From the NCBI GenBank assembly GCA_946403085.1, contig CAMIYM010000008.1, positions 1 through 64,000 on the forward strand: DNA of 64,000 nt. Direction: 5' to 3'. Under the pieces are notes generated by a model. The model saw nothing but the letters and a program-made list of their open reading frames with translations, made no database searches and was not told the DNA's origin. This document shows positions 1 to 8,717 of this stretch, one piece after another (position 1 is the stretch's first letter; each line of letters opens with the position of its first letter). A program made the position numbers and the translations under genes. The stretch comes from an uncultured Clostridia bacterium (GTDB lineage: Bacteria; Bacillota; Clostridia; Saccharofermentanales; Saccharofermentanaceae).

Positions 1-51
1 GTTTACACGATTTCCAGTCGTGCGCCCTCGACCAGGCTAGGCGACTTCTCC
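1..51 (-). tRNA. tRNA-Ser (GGA), partial, cut by window edge
   Basis: Reading the minus strand from 51, the sequence gives a 7-nt acceptor strand GGAGAAG, a long D-arm, and a 5-bp anticodon stem (CACGA/TCGTG) closing the loop CTGGAAA, whose anticodon is GGA (Ser). The variable arm, T-arm and 3' end lie outside the window. It diverges from tRNA-Thr and has its own promoter. Confidence 0.88.
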
Positions 52-73
52 GTGTTCGTTTTAAGGCTCAATG

Positions 74-102
74 ATTGTATAATCTTTGGGTGCCGTTGTC
101 AA
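74..102 (-). promoter_or_regulatory. Promoter of tRNA-Ser
   Basis: On the minus strand a perfect -35 TTGACA (97-102) is followed after 17 bp by -10 TACAAT (74-79). It lies about 22 bp upstream of the mature tRNA-Ser 5' end, as expected for a stable-RNA sigma-A promoter. Confidence 0.75.
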
Positions 103-133
103 CATTAAAAGGTGTTCTTACGCCTCCGATTTA

Positions 134-162
134 TTGTCAAGGCACATTTACTGTGTTATACT
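134..162 (+). promoter_or_regulatory. Promoter of tRNA-Thr
   Basis: A -35 TTGTCA (134-139), a 17-bp spacer and a -10 TATACT (157-162) sit 16 bp before the tRNA-Thr 5' end. Confidence 0.75.
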
Positions 163-178
163 TCATAGGCTTTGACTT

Positions 179-254
179 GCCCCTATAGCTCAGTAGGTAG
201 AGCGCATCCATGGTAAGGATGAGGTCTCCGGTTCAAATCCGGATGGGGGCTCCA
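179..254 (+). tRNA. tRNA-Thr (GGT)
   Basis: This is a complete cloverleaf. The acceptor strands GCCCCTA and TGGGGGC pair with one G-T, the anticodon stem CATCC/GGATG closes the loop ATGGTAA (anticodon GGT, Thr), and the T-arm contains GGTTCAAATCC. The 3' CCA is encoded. It is followed directly by a terminator, so it appears to be transcribed alone. Confidence 0.95.
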
Positions 255-260
255 CATTAA

Positions 261-293
261 AAAGGCTGTCTTAACTTAAGGCAGCTTTTTTTC
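261..293. terminator. Bidirectional terminator between tRNA-Thr and azlCD
   Basis: GCTGTCTT (265-272) pairs with AAGGCAGC (278-285) with one G-U pair. An A-run precedes it and seven T follow it, so it can end tRNA-Thr on the plus strand and the exporter gene on the minus strand. Confidence 0.8.
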
Positions 294-297
294 GTTC

Positions 298-1461
298 TCA
301 GATGTACATCATTATCACACCGGCGGCAAGCGTCGCTATGCAGGCACCGACTGCAACAACGATGAGTGACTTTTCGAGGAAGCCCAGTATCAAAGCGGCG
401 GCAAAGCCGATAGCCGCAGTGATCACGGAACCTGTGGCATAAAGGATCGCCGGAAACGTCATAGCGGAAAGCACCGTGTACGGTATATAGTCGAAAAATG
501 CCTTAACGGCCGGCTTTTCGAGCTTTTTACGGAACAAAGTGAACGGTATCATGCGGACAAGATATGTCGTGACCGCCATAGCAATAAGGAGCGGTACGAA
601 GATCTTATTGTCGAGACTTCCTGCTGCACCATTCGAGGTGATCTCGGGTGCCTGTGCCGCCTTATATGACGGGGCAAGAACAGCGATGATCACTACAAGT
701 ATCACGCCGCCTGTGATGGCAGCAATCGTCCCTGCCCTGCCGCTGAGTTTATTCCTCGCGAAAACACCTGCAAGAGCTGCGGTAACAGCCGCGATTATGA
801 TCGCAAATCCCTGCGATACATGTGCTGAAATGAACGGAACATAAAAGAAAATGCATGAGACTATGCACGCCAGAATGGAGCTTACAAGGATCACCTTGTC
901 ACGCTTGGCAACAGGCATGACGATGGACACGAACATGCCGTAGATTCCGATGGCGAGCGCATTTGTCAGGAACGGTGGGAAAACCTGTCCCAATATGGCG
1001 CCCACGACAGTACCGGCAACCCAGCCTGTTACAGGAAGGATCGTCAGTCCGAAGAAATACCTGGCGCCGAATTCATGCTTCTTACTGACAGCCACACCGA
1101 AGATCTCATCAGTGATGGCAAATGCGAGCAAAGCTCTTAGCAGCGGTGTCATTGACTTGTCCGCCTTCTGCGACAGCGCGATGCCCATGAGGGAATAACG
1201 CAGATTGATAACCAGCTGCGAGATGATCATAGCGAGGATCCCGCCTGCCGTGACCATTATGCCGAGGCCGGCTACCTGTCCTGCCGAAGTTACATTAGTA
1301 AGTGAAATGAGAGCTGCCTGGATCCACGAAAGGCCCCTGGATACTGCCAGGATTCCGAAAGTGAACGAGACAGAAAGATAACCTAAACCAATGGGGAGAC
1401 CGTCTCTGACGCCCTCCCCTAAAGTATATCCGCCAAATTCTGTGTCTTCCGTATTAGGCAT
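298..1461 (-). CDS. AzlC-AzlD fusion, branched-chain amino acid exporter
   Basis: This is a polytopic membrane protein of 387 residues. Residues 1 to about 235 match the AzlC permease (GYLSVSFTFGILA near the N-terminus, then TNVTSAGQ and a conserved F-ITDEIF stretch). Residues about 285-387 match the small partner AzlD (TYLVRMIPF and YIPYTVLSAMTFPAIL). AzlC and AzlD are normally two adjacent genes whose products together export branched-chain amino acids and analogues, so the single chain is a fusion of both subunits. The ATG overlaps the stop codon of the upstream lipoprotein by 8 bp, which suggests translational coupling; no strong SD is visible. The substrate is inferred from the family. 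Confidence 0.82.
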   Translation of the reverse strand: MPNTEDTEFGGYTLGEGVRDGLPIGLGYLSVSFTFGILAVSRGLSWIQAALISLTNVTSAGQVAGLGIMVTAGGILAMIISQLVINLRYSLMGIALSQKADKSMTPLLRALLAFAITDEIFGVAVSKKHEFGARYFFGLTILPVTGWVAGTVVGAILGQVFPPFLTNALAIGIYGMFVSIVMPVAKRDKVILVSSILACIVSCIFFYVPFISAHVSQGFAIIIAAVTAALAGVFARNKLSGRAGTIAAITGGVILVVIIAVLAPSYKAAQAPEITSNGAAGSLDNKIFVPLLIAMAVTTYLVRMIPFTLFRKKLEKPAVKAFFDYIPYTVLSAMTFPAILYATGSVITAAIGFAAALILGFLEKSLIVVAVGACIATLAAGVIMMYI

Positions 1462-2041
1462 ACTTAGGTCTTATCTCATCGAAAGAAAAGAAGATATCGA
1501 GTTCCTTCTTCTTTGCCGGAGCATTAGGATCGTTAATATCAATTACTTTCGTTACTGTCTCTGCAAGAGTATCAACTTTATAGATAACACCGTCGATAAT
1601 GTAGTACTTATCTACCGGGTCATAATTGCCGTCGTTATAGACTGTCGTGCGTGCGATGAAGATTGAATCGCCGAGATTGAAATACTCATCTACCTGAACT
1701 CCGTTCGGAAGATTCTTTTCCATCTGGAGTGATTCATATTTCTTATCAGGTGAGATCGTGTACTGGCATTGTGCAGGAAAACCATTGGGTGTCTCACCTG
1801 CAGTTTTCTTCTGTGTGGTCTCAGCCTGGTGCTCTTTCATATACTCGTTGATCGAGAAAGTAAACTCACGGAACTTTGCATCGATAGCAGTAAATGACAA
1901 CGGATCCACGCTCTGCTGTGTTGCAGAAGTAACCGGGTCAGTTGAAGTGAGCTTATTCTCTGTGCATCCTGTTCCCGCCAGGAGCATCGCAGCAGCAAGA
2001 CCTGCCACGATCAATCTCTTCCTAAATCCCGTAATCTTCAT
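1454..2041 (-). CDS. Putative lipoprotein of unknown function
   Basis: This 195-residue protein has a basic N-terminus, a hydrophobic stretch and a Cys at the end of LLAGTGC. That is a lipobox-like but imperfect signal peptidase II site. After it comes a Ser/Thr-rich linker and a soluble domain with no family I recognise. The start is supported by GGGAG seven bases upstream of the ATG. It overlaps the exporter gene downstream and is separated from the zinc-ribbon gene upstream by a terminator, so it is probably first in a two-gene unit with the exporter. Function is unknown. Confidence 0.7.
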   Translation of the reverse strand: MKITGFRKRLIVAGLAAAMLLAGTGCTENKLTSTDPVTSATQQSVDPLSFTAIDAKFREFTFSINEYMKEHQAETTQKKTAGETPNGFPAQCQYTISPDKKYESLQMEKNLPNGVQVDEYFNLGDSIFIARTTVYNDGNYDPVDKYYIIDGVIYKVDTLAETVTKVIDINDPNAPAKKKELDIFFSFDEIRPKYA

Positions 2042-2103
2042 ACTAATTCTCCCTGATTCAAGCGAATTACATTGTTCTTGCCGATAGATTATAGCACATC
2101 GTG

Positions 2104-2137
2104 AAAAAGAGGTTGCCCCGTAAGGAACAACCTCTTT
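2104..2137 (-). terminator. Terminator after zinc-ribbon gene
   Basis: A perfect 10-bp stem (AAAGAGGTTG at 2106-2115 with CAACCTCTTT at 2128-2137) has a 12-nt loop. On the minus strand it is followed by a short T-run. Confidence 0.7.
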
Positions 2138-2160
2138 GAAATCTTCAATAACTCAAGTTC

Positions 2161-3129
2161 TTACTTTACTTCTGCGTAAGCCACAATATAGGGCTTCTTG
2201 AATGTATCATCAGAAGATACGATTACAACGTAATAACCCTTCTGGATCTTCTTATCGCAGTCAACATTATAGAAGATCTTGCCATCGCTGTACTCACTAG
2301 GAACGATCTTATCTGAATACAAAGGCTTCTCCAGGTCTTCCTTATCAAAAGTCTTATCCTTACTGTAATAGTAAGCATAGTAGATCTCATCCTTAGCATC
2401 TTCATTTACCTGGATCGAGAAGGCAAGCATCTCTGTCTCCTGAGAATACATACCGGGCTTATCCATGGTGTCGCCATAGTCCCACCATCTTGCTTCGATA
2501 ATGTAATCCTTGAAGTCCTCATCATAGATATTGAACTTCTTTCCTGCCTCGACAACATCCCTTCTCTCGATACGCTCGATAACTGAGCCTCCGATAGAGA
2601 AAGTGTTGAGATCAAATCCGTTGATCACAAAGTAAACGCCGGCTCCGATAAGTGCCAGTGCAAGAACACCGATAACCACAAAGAGCGCGATAATGCCGCC
2701 CTTGCCCTTCTTCTTGGGCGCTTCATTAGCAGATGAAACTGCGGCAGGCGCAGTCTCAGCTACCGGACCGGAAGGTGCCTCAAAAGGTACCGGTGCAGGT
2801 GTTTCTGCAGCGGGAGCTGTTGCAGGAGCTTCAGCAGAAGCGGCTGCTACAGGCGCAGCTACAGGAGCTGGTTCTGCTGCAACGGGGGCAGCTACAGGAG
2901 CGGCAGGCTCTGCAGGTGCTGCTACGGGAGCAGGTGCTGCTTCAACAGGTGTAGCCACAGGTGCAGGTTCTACGGGAACGGCTGCAGGTGCAGGCTCTGC
3001 TGCTACAGGTGCGGCTGCGGGAGCGGGCTCTGCAACGGGTGCAGGTACTTCGCTTAACTTAGTTCCGCATTTTGAGCAGAAAGCAGCGCCTTCTCTTATC
3101 TGACTGCCACAGTTAGGACAAAAAGCCAT
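2161..3129 (-). CDS. Zinc-ribbon membrane protein with Ala/Pro-rich linker
   Basis: Residues 3-25 form a zinc ribbon with two CxxC pairs (FCPNCG and FCSKCG). A roughly 100-residue linker made almost only of Ala, Pro, Val and Glu follows, then a Lys-rich segment, one membrane helix near residues 145-170 and a C-terminal domain of about 145 residues of unknown fold. The layout suggests a cytoplasmic ribbon and an external C-terminal domain. SD AGGAGG lies 10 bases before the ATG. The gene has its own terminator. The linker DNA is repetitive (CAGGTGCAGC-like blocks). Zinc-ribbon plus single-helix proteins are common in Firmicutes, and I cannot assign a role. Confidence 0.7.
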   Translation of the reverse strand: MAFCPNCGSQIREGAAFCSKCGTKLSEVPAPVAEPAPAAAPVAAEPAPAAVPVEPAPVATPVEAAPAPVAAPAEPAAPVAAPVAAEPAPVAAPVAAASAEAPATAPAAETPAPVPFEAPSGPVAETAPAAVSSANEAPKKKGKGGIIALFVVIGVLALALIGAGVYFVINGFDLNTFSIGGSVIERIERRDVVEAGKKFNIYDEDFKDYIIEARWWDYGDTMDKPGMYSQETEMLAFSIQVNEDAKDEIYYAYYYSKDKTFDKEDLEKPLYSDKIVPSEYSDGKIFYNVDCDKKIQKGYYVVIVSSDDTFKKPYIVAYAEVK

Positions 3130-3280
3130 ATTAATCTATCCTCCTCATATTTATTACAGGTATGATAATACCACAACTGCAATTTGCATGCTTCGGTCAG
3201 GATGAGGCAGTTCTTTTTCCTTCAGAAGTAGTCCCTTTGAGACCATTTAAGGTCTTTTTTCGCAAAATGGACTACATACA

Positions 3281-3317
3281 AAAAATCCCCCTCAAGTCCA
3301 AAGAACCTGAGGGGGAT
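3281..3317 (-). terminator. Terminator of the aromatic operon
   Basis: A perfect 10-bp stem (ATCCCCCTCA at 3285-3294, TGAGGGGGAT at 3308-3317) is followed on the minus strand by a T-run just after the aroQ stop codon. It marks the 3' end of the aro operon. Confidence 0.85.
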
Positions 3318-3323
3318 AAATAA

Positions 3324-3752
3324 TTAACCTTCGCTTAGGAAGTCTATCGCCTCGATGTAGCCGTCGAAGCCTTTGCCGGTGATCGTTTTCGAGCAATAAT
3401 AGGATACGTAGGAGATCTGACGGAAGGCCTCGCGCTCGTTGACTTTGGAAATGTGCACTTCGACTGCAGGGATCTGAACGGCCTTAAGGGCGTCAAGAAG
3501 AGCGACTGAAGTGTGCGTGTAGGCGCCGGGGTTGATGACGATGCCATCGACCTTATCGAAAAAAGCCTGCTGGATGTAATCTACCAGGTCGCCCTCGTGA
3601 TTGCTCTGGAGGCATTTGACTTCGATACCCTTGCCTTCGCAGTGCGAAGTGATCATCTTAACGAGGTCATCGTAGGTCGAAGAGCCGTAGATATCGGGCT
3701 CTCTGATGCCGAGCATATTCAGGTTGGGACCGTTAAGGACCAGTATCTTCAT
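3324..3752 (-). CDS. aroQ: 3-dehydroquinate dehydratase, type II
   Basis: It removes water from 3-dehydroquinate to give 3-dehydroshikimate, step three of the shikimate pathway, in the cytosol. The 142-residue length is normal for the dodecameric type II enzyme. Visible active-site residues are R17 and Y22 in GIREPDIYG, N74 in INPGAYTH and H100 in EVHISK. It is the last gene of the aro operon: its ATG lies 3 bp after the stop codon of the CM-AroE-AroK fusion and a terminator follows. Together with aroB and the fusion it completes the route to shikimate-3-phosphate. Confidence 0.96.
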   Translation of the reverse strand: MKILVLNGPNLNMLGIREPDIYGSSTYDDLVKMITSHCEGKGIEVKCLQSNHEGDLVDYIQQAFFDKVDGIVINPGAYTHTSVALLDALKAVQIPAVEVHISKVNEREAFRQISYVSYYCSKTITGKGFDGYIEAIDFLSEG

Positions 3753-3755
3753 GGC

Positions 3756-5306
3756 TTATTCCAGCTTTCCCAGGATGTCGGCGATCGCTGCATCGTAGAA
3801 ATCCTGCTTTTGTTCGTATCTGTCGAAAAACATCCTGTAGTCGCACCAGTTCTCGTACTTGTCCTTGCGCTGGGAATAGAGCTTCTCGACGCCGTGGAGC
3901 TGTGAGATCGGTCTGTTCTTGTCTGTAAGAGCCGAAAGAGGTCTCTCGAGATAGAAGACATTGGAATTGCAGCGAACATAGAACTTGTTGACATCACGGG
4001 TAACGATGCCGCCACCACATGAGATCACAAGTCCGCTCTTGGGAAGGTTCTCTGCAGCAACTTCGCATTCCATCTCACGGAAAGCATCTTCGCCTGATTC
4101 GGAGATGACTTCGGCAGGTGTTCTACCAAACTTCTCTGCAAAAGCGATATCAAGGTCGACTAATGTGCGTCCTGTAACCGTAGCGATATTTCTTGCAAGC
4201 AAAGACTTGCCTGAACCGGGCATGCCGATGATGGTGATATTGCGCATGCGGTTCTCGAGGATCTTTATTACCTTCTCGATCTTTGCCTCTGCTTCAGCTG
4301 GAATATCTTTTCCGGGAACGCCAAGGAGAGATGCCTCATCGAGATTGCCTGCGAAAATGCAGGATGACTTATAAGCTTGTGCGACGAGCATCGCAAGGCC
4401 GCCGCAAGTCTTAAGACCCAGCTCCTCTGCTTCCTGAAGGAACTTGGTTCTGGACGGATTGTAAACGACGTCTGCGCATGCCTCGAGCGAAGCGAACTTC
4501 GTAAGATCCAAAAGCGAATTGTCTACCTTCGGGAACATCCCGACAGGTGTGCAGTTGACGATTACCTGGGCATCGCCTGCTTTATCGTAAACATTGGAAT
4601 AGTTGATCTCTGCTTCAAGATCACACTTATATACAGAAGCCGCGCCGAGTGTTTTAAGTGCATAGAATACTGCCGATGCGGCTCCGCCCGTACCGAGTAC
4701 GAGAACTCTCTTGCCGCCGACTTCTATACCTTTACGCTGGAGCATGTAGATGAATCCGAAGTAGTCGGTATTCCATCCCTTTGCCTTGCCGTCTTCGAAA
4801 ACAACGGTATTAACACTGCCTGTCGTTCTTGAAGCGTCATCCACTTCATCGCACAGTGCGCAAGCATCCTTCTTGTAAGGGATGGTTACATTAAAGCCCT
4901 TGAAGACGCCGCTCTTGAAGAGGGTCTCCAGTTCTTCCGGCTCACGCTCGATTACGGAATATGAATAAGATGAGTTGAAAAGGCTATGAATCTCAGGTGA
5001 ATATGTATGAGCCAGAGTCCTTCCAAGTACTCCGAATGCCGGGAGACGCTGATGCTGCTTTGACAGATCCATCAATGTTTTGAAGAGAGTTTCAACATAA
5101 GGTCTGCTCTCGAATCCCGCGAGTTCGGTAACCTGCTTAAGTTTCTCTTCTTCCCTTGCGGGAACATATACATCAGTTCCGTTCTCACGCTTTATGTTTC
5201 CGATCTGGCGGCATATTGCGATCCTCTCTTCAAAAAGATCCAGAATACCGTTGTCGATCTCGTCCAGTTTTCCTCTGAGTTCGTTCAGGTCAGGTCTCTC
5301 GCTCAT
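3756..5306 (-). CDS. Trifunctional chorismate mutase / shikimate dehydrogenase / shikimate kinase
   Basis: Three enzymes are joined in one 516-residue chain. Residues 1-88 are an all-helical AroQ-class chorismate mutase (ELRGKLDEIDNGILDLFEER, a Lys/Arg-rich first helix). Residues 90-345 are shikimate dehydrogenase AroE, with SPEIHSLF for shikimate binding, NVTIPYK with catalytic K145, NTD at 179-181 and the nucleotide-binding GTGGAA at 205-210. Residues 353-516 are shikimate kinase AroK with Walker A GMPGSGKS (361-368), D-I-A-F and SCGGG. It therefore covers dehydroshikimate to shikimate-3-phosphate and also chorismate to prephenate. It lies 14 bp after aroC and 3 bp before aroQ in the operon. 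No frameshift or internal start separates the domains, so fusion is real at DNA level. Whether all three active sites work is inferred. Confidence 0.93.
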   Translation of the reverse strand: MSERPDLNELRGKLDEIDNGILDLFEERIAICRQIGNIKRENGTDVYVPAREEEKLKQVTELAGFESRPYVETLFKTLMDLSKQHQRLPAFGVLGRTLAHTYSPEIHSLFNSSYSYSVIEREPEELETLFKSGVFKGFNVTIPYKKDACALCDEVDDASRTTGSVNTVVFEDGKAKGWNTDYFGFIYMLQRKGIEVGGKRVLVLGTGGAASAVFYALKTLGAASVYKCDLEAEINYSNVYDKAGDAQVIVNCTPVGMFPKVDNSLLDLTKFASLEACADVVYNPSRTKFLQEAEELGLKTCGGLAMLVAQAYKSSCIFAGNLDEASLLGVPGKDIPAEAEAKIEKVIKILENRMRNITIIGMPGSGKSLLARNIATVTGRTLVDLDIAFAEKFGRTPAEVISESGEDAFREMECEVAAENLPKSGLVISCGGGIVTRDVNKFYVRCNSNVFYLERPLSALTDKNRPISQLHGVEKLYSQRKDKYENWCDYRMFFDRYEQKQDFYDAAIADILGKLE

Positions 5307-5320
5307 AGAAATCTCCTCCG

Positions 5321-6412
5321 TTACATTGATACAAGAAGCATGTCGTAAAGTGCGATTGCGGCTGCGGCTTCAACGACCGGAACTGCGCGCGGAGCGACGC
5401 AGGGATCATGCCTGCCTTCGATACTTATGGTCGTGTTCTTATGTGAAGCAAGATCTACCGTCTCCTGTGTCTTGGAGATGGAAGGTGTTGGCTTCATGGC
5501 AACATCGAAAACGATCGGTGCGACATCTCCAAGACTGATTCCGCCCTGGATACCGCCGCTGTGATTTGTCTTTAATGTGAGGTTGCCTTCGCTGTCAAAA
5601 GTGAAAGCATCGTTATTCTCTGAACCTCTGAGGTCAGAGCCTTCGAATCCGTTTCCGAATTCGACACCTTTGACTGCCGGGATTGCATAAAGGATCTGTG
5701 CGAGCTTAGCCTCGATACCGTCAAAGATCGGTCCGCCGATCCCTTCCGGATAACCGTAAACAACGCACTCGATAACGCCTCCTACCGAGTCGCCGTCCAT
5801 ACGCGCCTGCTCGATCTTCGCCTTCATCTCTTCGCCCTTCGCATCGTCAACAACAGGAAATTCCTTGTTCTCGACAATGGCAAGCCTGTTCCTGAAAGCT
5901 TCGTCGTTTACGCCGTGATCGAAGTAGGAATCGTCCTTTACTCCGGCAACTTTTTTGAGGTGTGCGCTTATCTGGATGCCGCGCTTATTCAATTCCTGAA
6001 GCGCGATCGAACCTGCGATGCAGAGAGGAGCGGTCATTCTTCCGGAGAAGATCCCGCCGCCGGACTTAGATGCCTCATCGCCATAGAGGAGTTTTGCCGC
6101 ATAGTCGGCATGTGAAGGCCTCGGGCAGTTGATTATGGAAGCATAGTCCTTGGGTTTTGTGTTCGTATTGATAATGTATCCGTGAAGCATCGCGCCGTTG
6201 CGCTCGAAAATAACTTCATCCGGTTCTTTCCTTGGTGTTGACCATGCATTCTTTCCGGGCGCACGTCTTGCCATGAAAGCCGCTGTCTTGGCACTGTCCG
6301 GAACAACATCTTCCGGAAGGCCGTTGATATATACACCGATTGCCTCACTGTGGGACTCACCGTAGATCACAATGTCGAGGGCATCGCCCTGGTATGTACT
6401 GCTCGTACTCAT
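5321..6412 (-). CDS. aroC: Chorismate synthase
   Basis: It converts 5-enolpyruvylshikimate-3-phosphate to chorismate, using reduced FMN without net redox change. The 363-residue length is typical. The N-terminus has the family signature around GESHSEAIGV with its conserved His, and later blocks GGGIFSGRMTAPLCIAGS, GDSVGGVIECVV and a C-terminal RHDPCVAPRAVPVVEAA are all characteristic. The start codon overlaps the aroA stop by 4 bp (ATGA type), so translation is coupled. It is followed by the fusion gene. Confidence 0.96.
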   Translation of the reverse strand: MSTSSTYQGDALDIVIYGESHSEAIGVYINGLPEDVVPDSAKTAAFMARRAPGKNAWSTPRKEPDEVIFERNGAMLHGYIINTNTKPKDYASIINCPRPSHADYAAKLLYGDEASKSGGGIFSGRMTAPLCIAGSIALQELNKRGIQISAHLKKVAGVKDDSYFDHGVNDEAFRNRLAIVENKEFPVVDDAKGEEMKAKIEQARMDGDSVGGVIECVVYGYPEGIGGPIFDGIEAKLAQILYAIPAVKGVEFGNGFEGSDLRGSENNDAFTFDSEGNLTLKTNHSGGIQGGISLGDVAPIVFDVAMKPTPSISKTQETVDLASHKNTTISIEGRHDPCVAPRAVPVVEAAAAIALYDMLLVSM

Positions 6413-7653
6413 AAACAGGTCATCTCCTTCAGCACTACTTCCCTGAATTCAGGGAAGGATTTATTAAGACAATCGATATCATCAAGTTCTATATCTTTGC
6501 CTGTGGCTGCGGCGCAAAGAACAGCCGCCATAGCCATTCTGTGATCACCTGACGAAGTAAGAACGATCCTGTCAGGTACCTTATCTATATATTCTATCGT
6601 AATAGTGTCCTCTTCGAGCGTTACATTTCCGCCCAATTCAGATAACATTTGCGTGATTGCAGCTGCCCTGTCAGACTCCTTGATACGCAGGCGCCTGATT
6701 CCTTTAAGCACAGTTTTATATGCTCTGAAAGCACCCGTTACTGCCATATAAGGAACGATGTCCGGAATGTCACTGCAGTCCATCTCGATAGACGGCCTTA
6801 TGGGATTAATAAGACTGTCCTGTACGAAAATATTATTTCCTTCAACGATATGGGATATCCCGGCAAGCTTCAGGAACTGCATTATTGCCCTGTCGCCCTG
6901 GACAGATTCCATATTAAGTCCTGTTACTTTTGCAGAACCGCCACGGATAAGACTTCCCAGGCAAAGCAGGAAAGCACCGTTGCTCCAGTCACCTTCGACT
7001 TCGAACTTTCCGTCAGGAACCGGGAGCTGAACCATGGAAGGAACTTTGTATGTGTCTCCTTCTCTTTCGATATTGATCCCGTATTTGCTGAGAGCTGCCA
7101 CTGTAAGTTCGATATAGTGGACTGATGCGATGCCGCCTGTGACTTCAATTTCAGATCCTTTATCAAACTTTGAAAGCGCCATCAGAAGTCCGGATATATA
7201 TTGTGATGATACGCTCCCGTCTATAACATATTTGCCGGGACCGATATTGCCTGTTACTTCTATCTCATTTGCAGATGCATTTTTCGCTATCGTAACGCCA
7301 AAAGGAGCAAGGCAGTCAGCCAGCTCTTTTATGGGTCTTTCGATAAGTCTGCCGCGTGTCCTGAAGATGAGCTTCTTATTCGCAGATGACTTCACAGCCA
7401 ATGCAACGGGGATCATGAAACGGAGCGTGGAGCCGCTCTCATTGCAGTTAAGGATAAGCGTATCTGAATCAGTATCTTCGAGTGAACGAAGGCACGATTT
7501 GGTAGCCCTGATATCGTCGTTGTCGTCTGCGGAATCATTAAGATAATCACCGCGCGCGCCGAGGATGAAGTTTACTATGAGCTCCCTGTGATATACCGAC
7601 TTTGAAAGCGGTGCTTTGATATCAAGATTAAGATTTTTTACTGAGATCTTCAT
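6409..7653 (-). CDS. aroA: 3-phosphoshikimate 1-carboxyvinyltransferase (EPSP synthase)
   Basis: It transfers enolpyruvate from phosphoenolpyruvate to shikimate-3-phosphate. The 414-residue chain has the family blocks: a Lys-Ser near the N-terminus (APLSKS), NESGSTLRFMIPVAL in the position of the NxGTxxR loop, GSVSSQYISGLLMA, and LRIKESDRA followed by DHRMAMA near the C-terminus. The NESGSTLRF segment differs from the usual GNAGTAMR, suggesting a divergent class that may differ in glyphosate response (inference). It overlaps aroB by 4 bp and aroC by 4 bp. Confidence 0.93.
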   Translation of the reverse strand: MKISVKNLNLDIKAPLSKSVYHRELIVNFILGARGDYLNDSADDNDDIRATKSCLRSLEDTDSDTLILNCNESGSTLRFMIPVALAVKSSANKKLIFRTRGRLIERPIKELADCLAPFGVTIAKNASANEIEVTGNIGPGKYVIDGSVSSQYISGLLMALSKFDKGSEIEVTGGIASVHYIELTVAALSKYGINIEREGDTYKVPSMVQLPVPDGKFEVEGDWSNGAFLLCLGSLIRGGSAKVTGLNMESVQGDRAIMQFLKLAGISHIVEGNNIFVQDSLINPIRPSIEMDCSDIPDIVPYMAVTGAFRAYKTVLKGIRRLRIKESDRAAAITQMLSELGGNVTLEEDTITIEYIDKVPDRIVLTSSGDHRMAMAAVLCAAATGKDIELDDIDCLNKSFPEFREVVLKEMTCL

Positions 7654-8717
7654 GCGGATAAAAACTTAAGGAACTCCTCTGCTGTCATCTTCTTTATCTC
7701 GGCATTGCCGATCTTATTTACAAGTATAACCGATAAAGTGTCACCGCGTTTTTTCTTATCATTCATGGCACCCTTTACGATATCTTCAGGTGTTATCTCA
7801 TCGCTTACGGGGAGCTTATAAAGCTTAAGAAGATCTTTCATCTTTTGAGCTTCACTGCTGCCCAGAGTCCCTGCCCTGACACAAGCATCGATTACGATTC
7901 CCATGCCCTTTGCTACGCAGATGCCGTGAGGCTTTGTAAAGCCGCTGTCGCGCTCTATAACATGTCCTACGGTGTGGCCGAAGTTCAGCGTCTGGCGTCT
8001 GCCGTTATCTGTCTCATCCTCACTTACTACACTTGCCTTGTCAGCGACGTTCATATATACGATCTCTTCCAAGAGATCTTCATCGTCTCTTATGCTGCCG
8101 TTCGCCTTTTCGAGCTTATCGAAAAGTTCCACATCCATAATGAAAGCATGCTTTGTGACTTCGCCCATACCTTCAGTAAACACTTCGTCAGGAAGTGTCT
8201 TAAGGAAAGATGTGTCTTCCAGCACGAGTGACGGCTGCCAGAAAGCGCCAACCTGATTCTTTCCCATCGGGATGTCGATTCCGGTCTTGCCTCCGACAGA
8301 AGCATCGACCATCGCAAGGAGAGATGTCGGAAGCTGGATGACCTTTATGCCGCGGAGAAAAGTCGATGCAGCAAAGCCTGCCATATCAGTCGTTACACCT
8401 CCGCCCAGGCCTACTACGAAGTCAGTTCTCGTGAAGCCCGCTTCAGCCATCTTATTCCACATGCCGGCGATCTCATTTATGTTCTTATGCTGTTCGCCTG
8501 CCTCGAAAACATATTCAGATACTTCAAAGCCCGCTTCTGAAAGCTGCTTTTTTACTGTATCAAGATAGAGCCCCGCGACATTGGTCTCAGATACGACCAA
8601 GGCTTTTAATGCGCCGGGACATACTTTCTTTGCCTCTGTTCCAAGCGAAGATACGGCACCTTTTCCGATGAGAACATCGTACTCTTTTGATGCTGCACGG
8701 ACATGAACTGATCTCAT
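7650..8717 (-). CDS. aroB: 3-dehydroquinate synthase
   Basis: It cyclises DAHP to 3-dehydroquinate with NAD and a divalent metal. The 355-residue length is typical. Family features seen are EQHKN, the nucleotide-binding GGGVTTDMAGFAASTFLRG, the SVGGKTGIDIPMGKNQVGAF block, a metal-ligand His in NFGHTVGHVIE and KGMGIVIDA. Start and stop overlap tyrA and aroA by 4 bp each, so the four genes tyrA-aroB-aroA-aroC are translationally linked. Confidence 0.96.
   Translation of the reverse strand: MRSVHVRAASKEYDVLIGKGAVSSLGTEAKKVCPGALKALVVSETNVAGLYLDTVKKQLSEAGFEVSEYVFEAGEQHKNINEIAGMWNKMAEAGFTRTDFVVGLGGGVTTDMAGFAASTFLRGIKVIQLPTSLLAMVDASVGGKTGIDIPMGKNQVGAFWQPSLVLEDTSFLKTLPDEVFTEGMGEVTKHAFIMDVELFDKLEKANGSIRDDEDLLEEIVYMNVADKASVVSEDETDNGRRQTLNFGHTVGHVIERDSGFTKPHGICVAKGMGIVIDACVRAGTLGSSEAQKMKDLLKLYKLPVSDEITPEDIVKGAMNDKKKRGDTLSVILVNKIGNAEIKKMTAEEFLKFLSA

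Noticed and set aside
2693..3103. Plus-strand Ala/Gly-rich frame of 136 codons
   Set aside because: It is the complement of the Ala/Pro linker of the zinc-ribbon protein and has no SD.
3229..3262. Plus-strand hairpin AGACC/GGTCT followed by six T
   Set aside because: It looks like a terminator, but no plus-strand gene ends there, so I do not call it.
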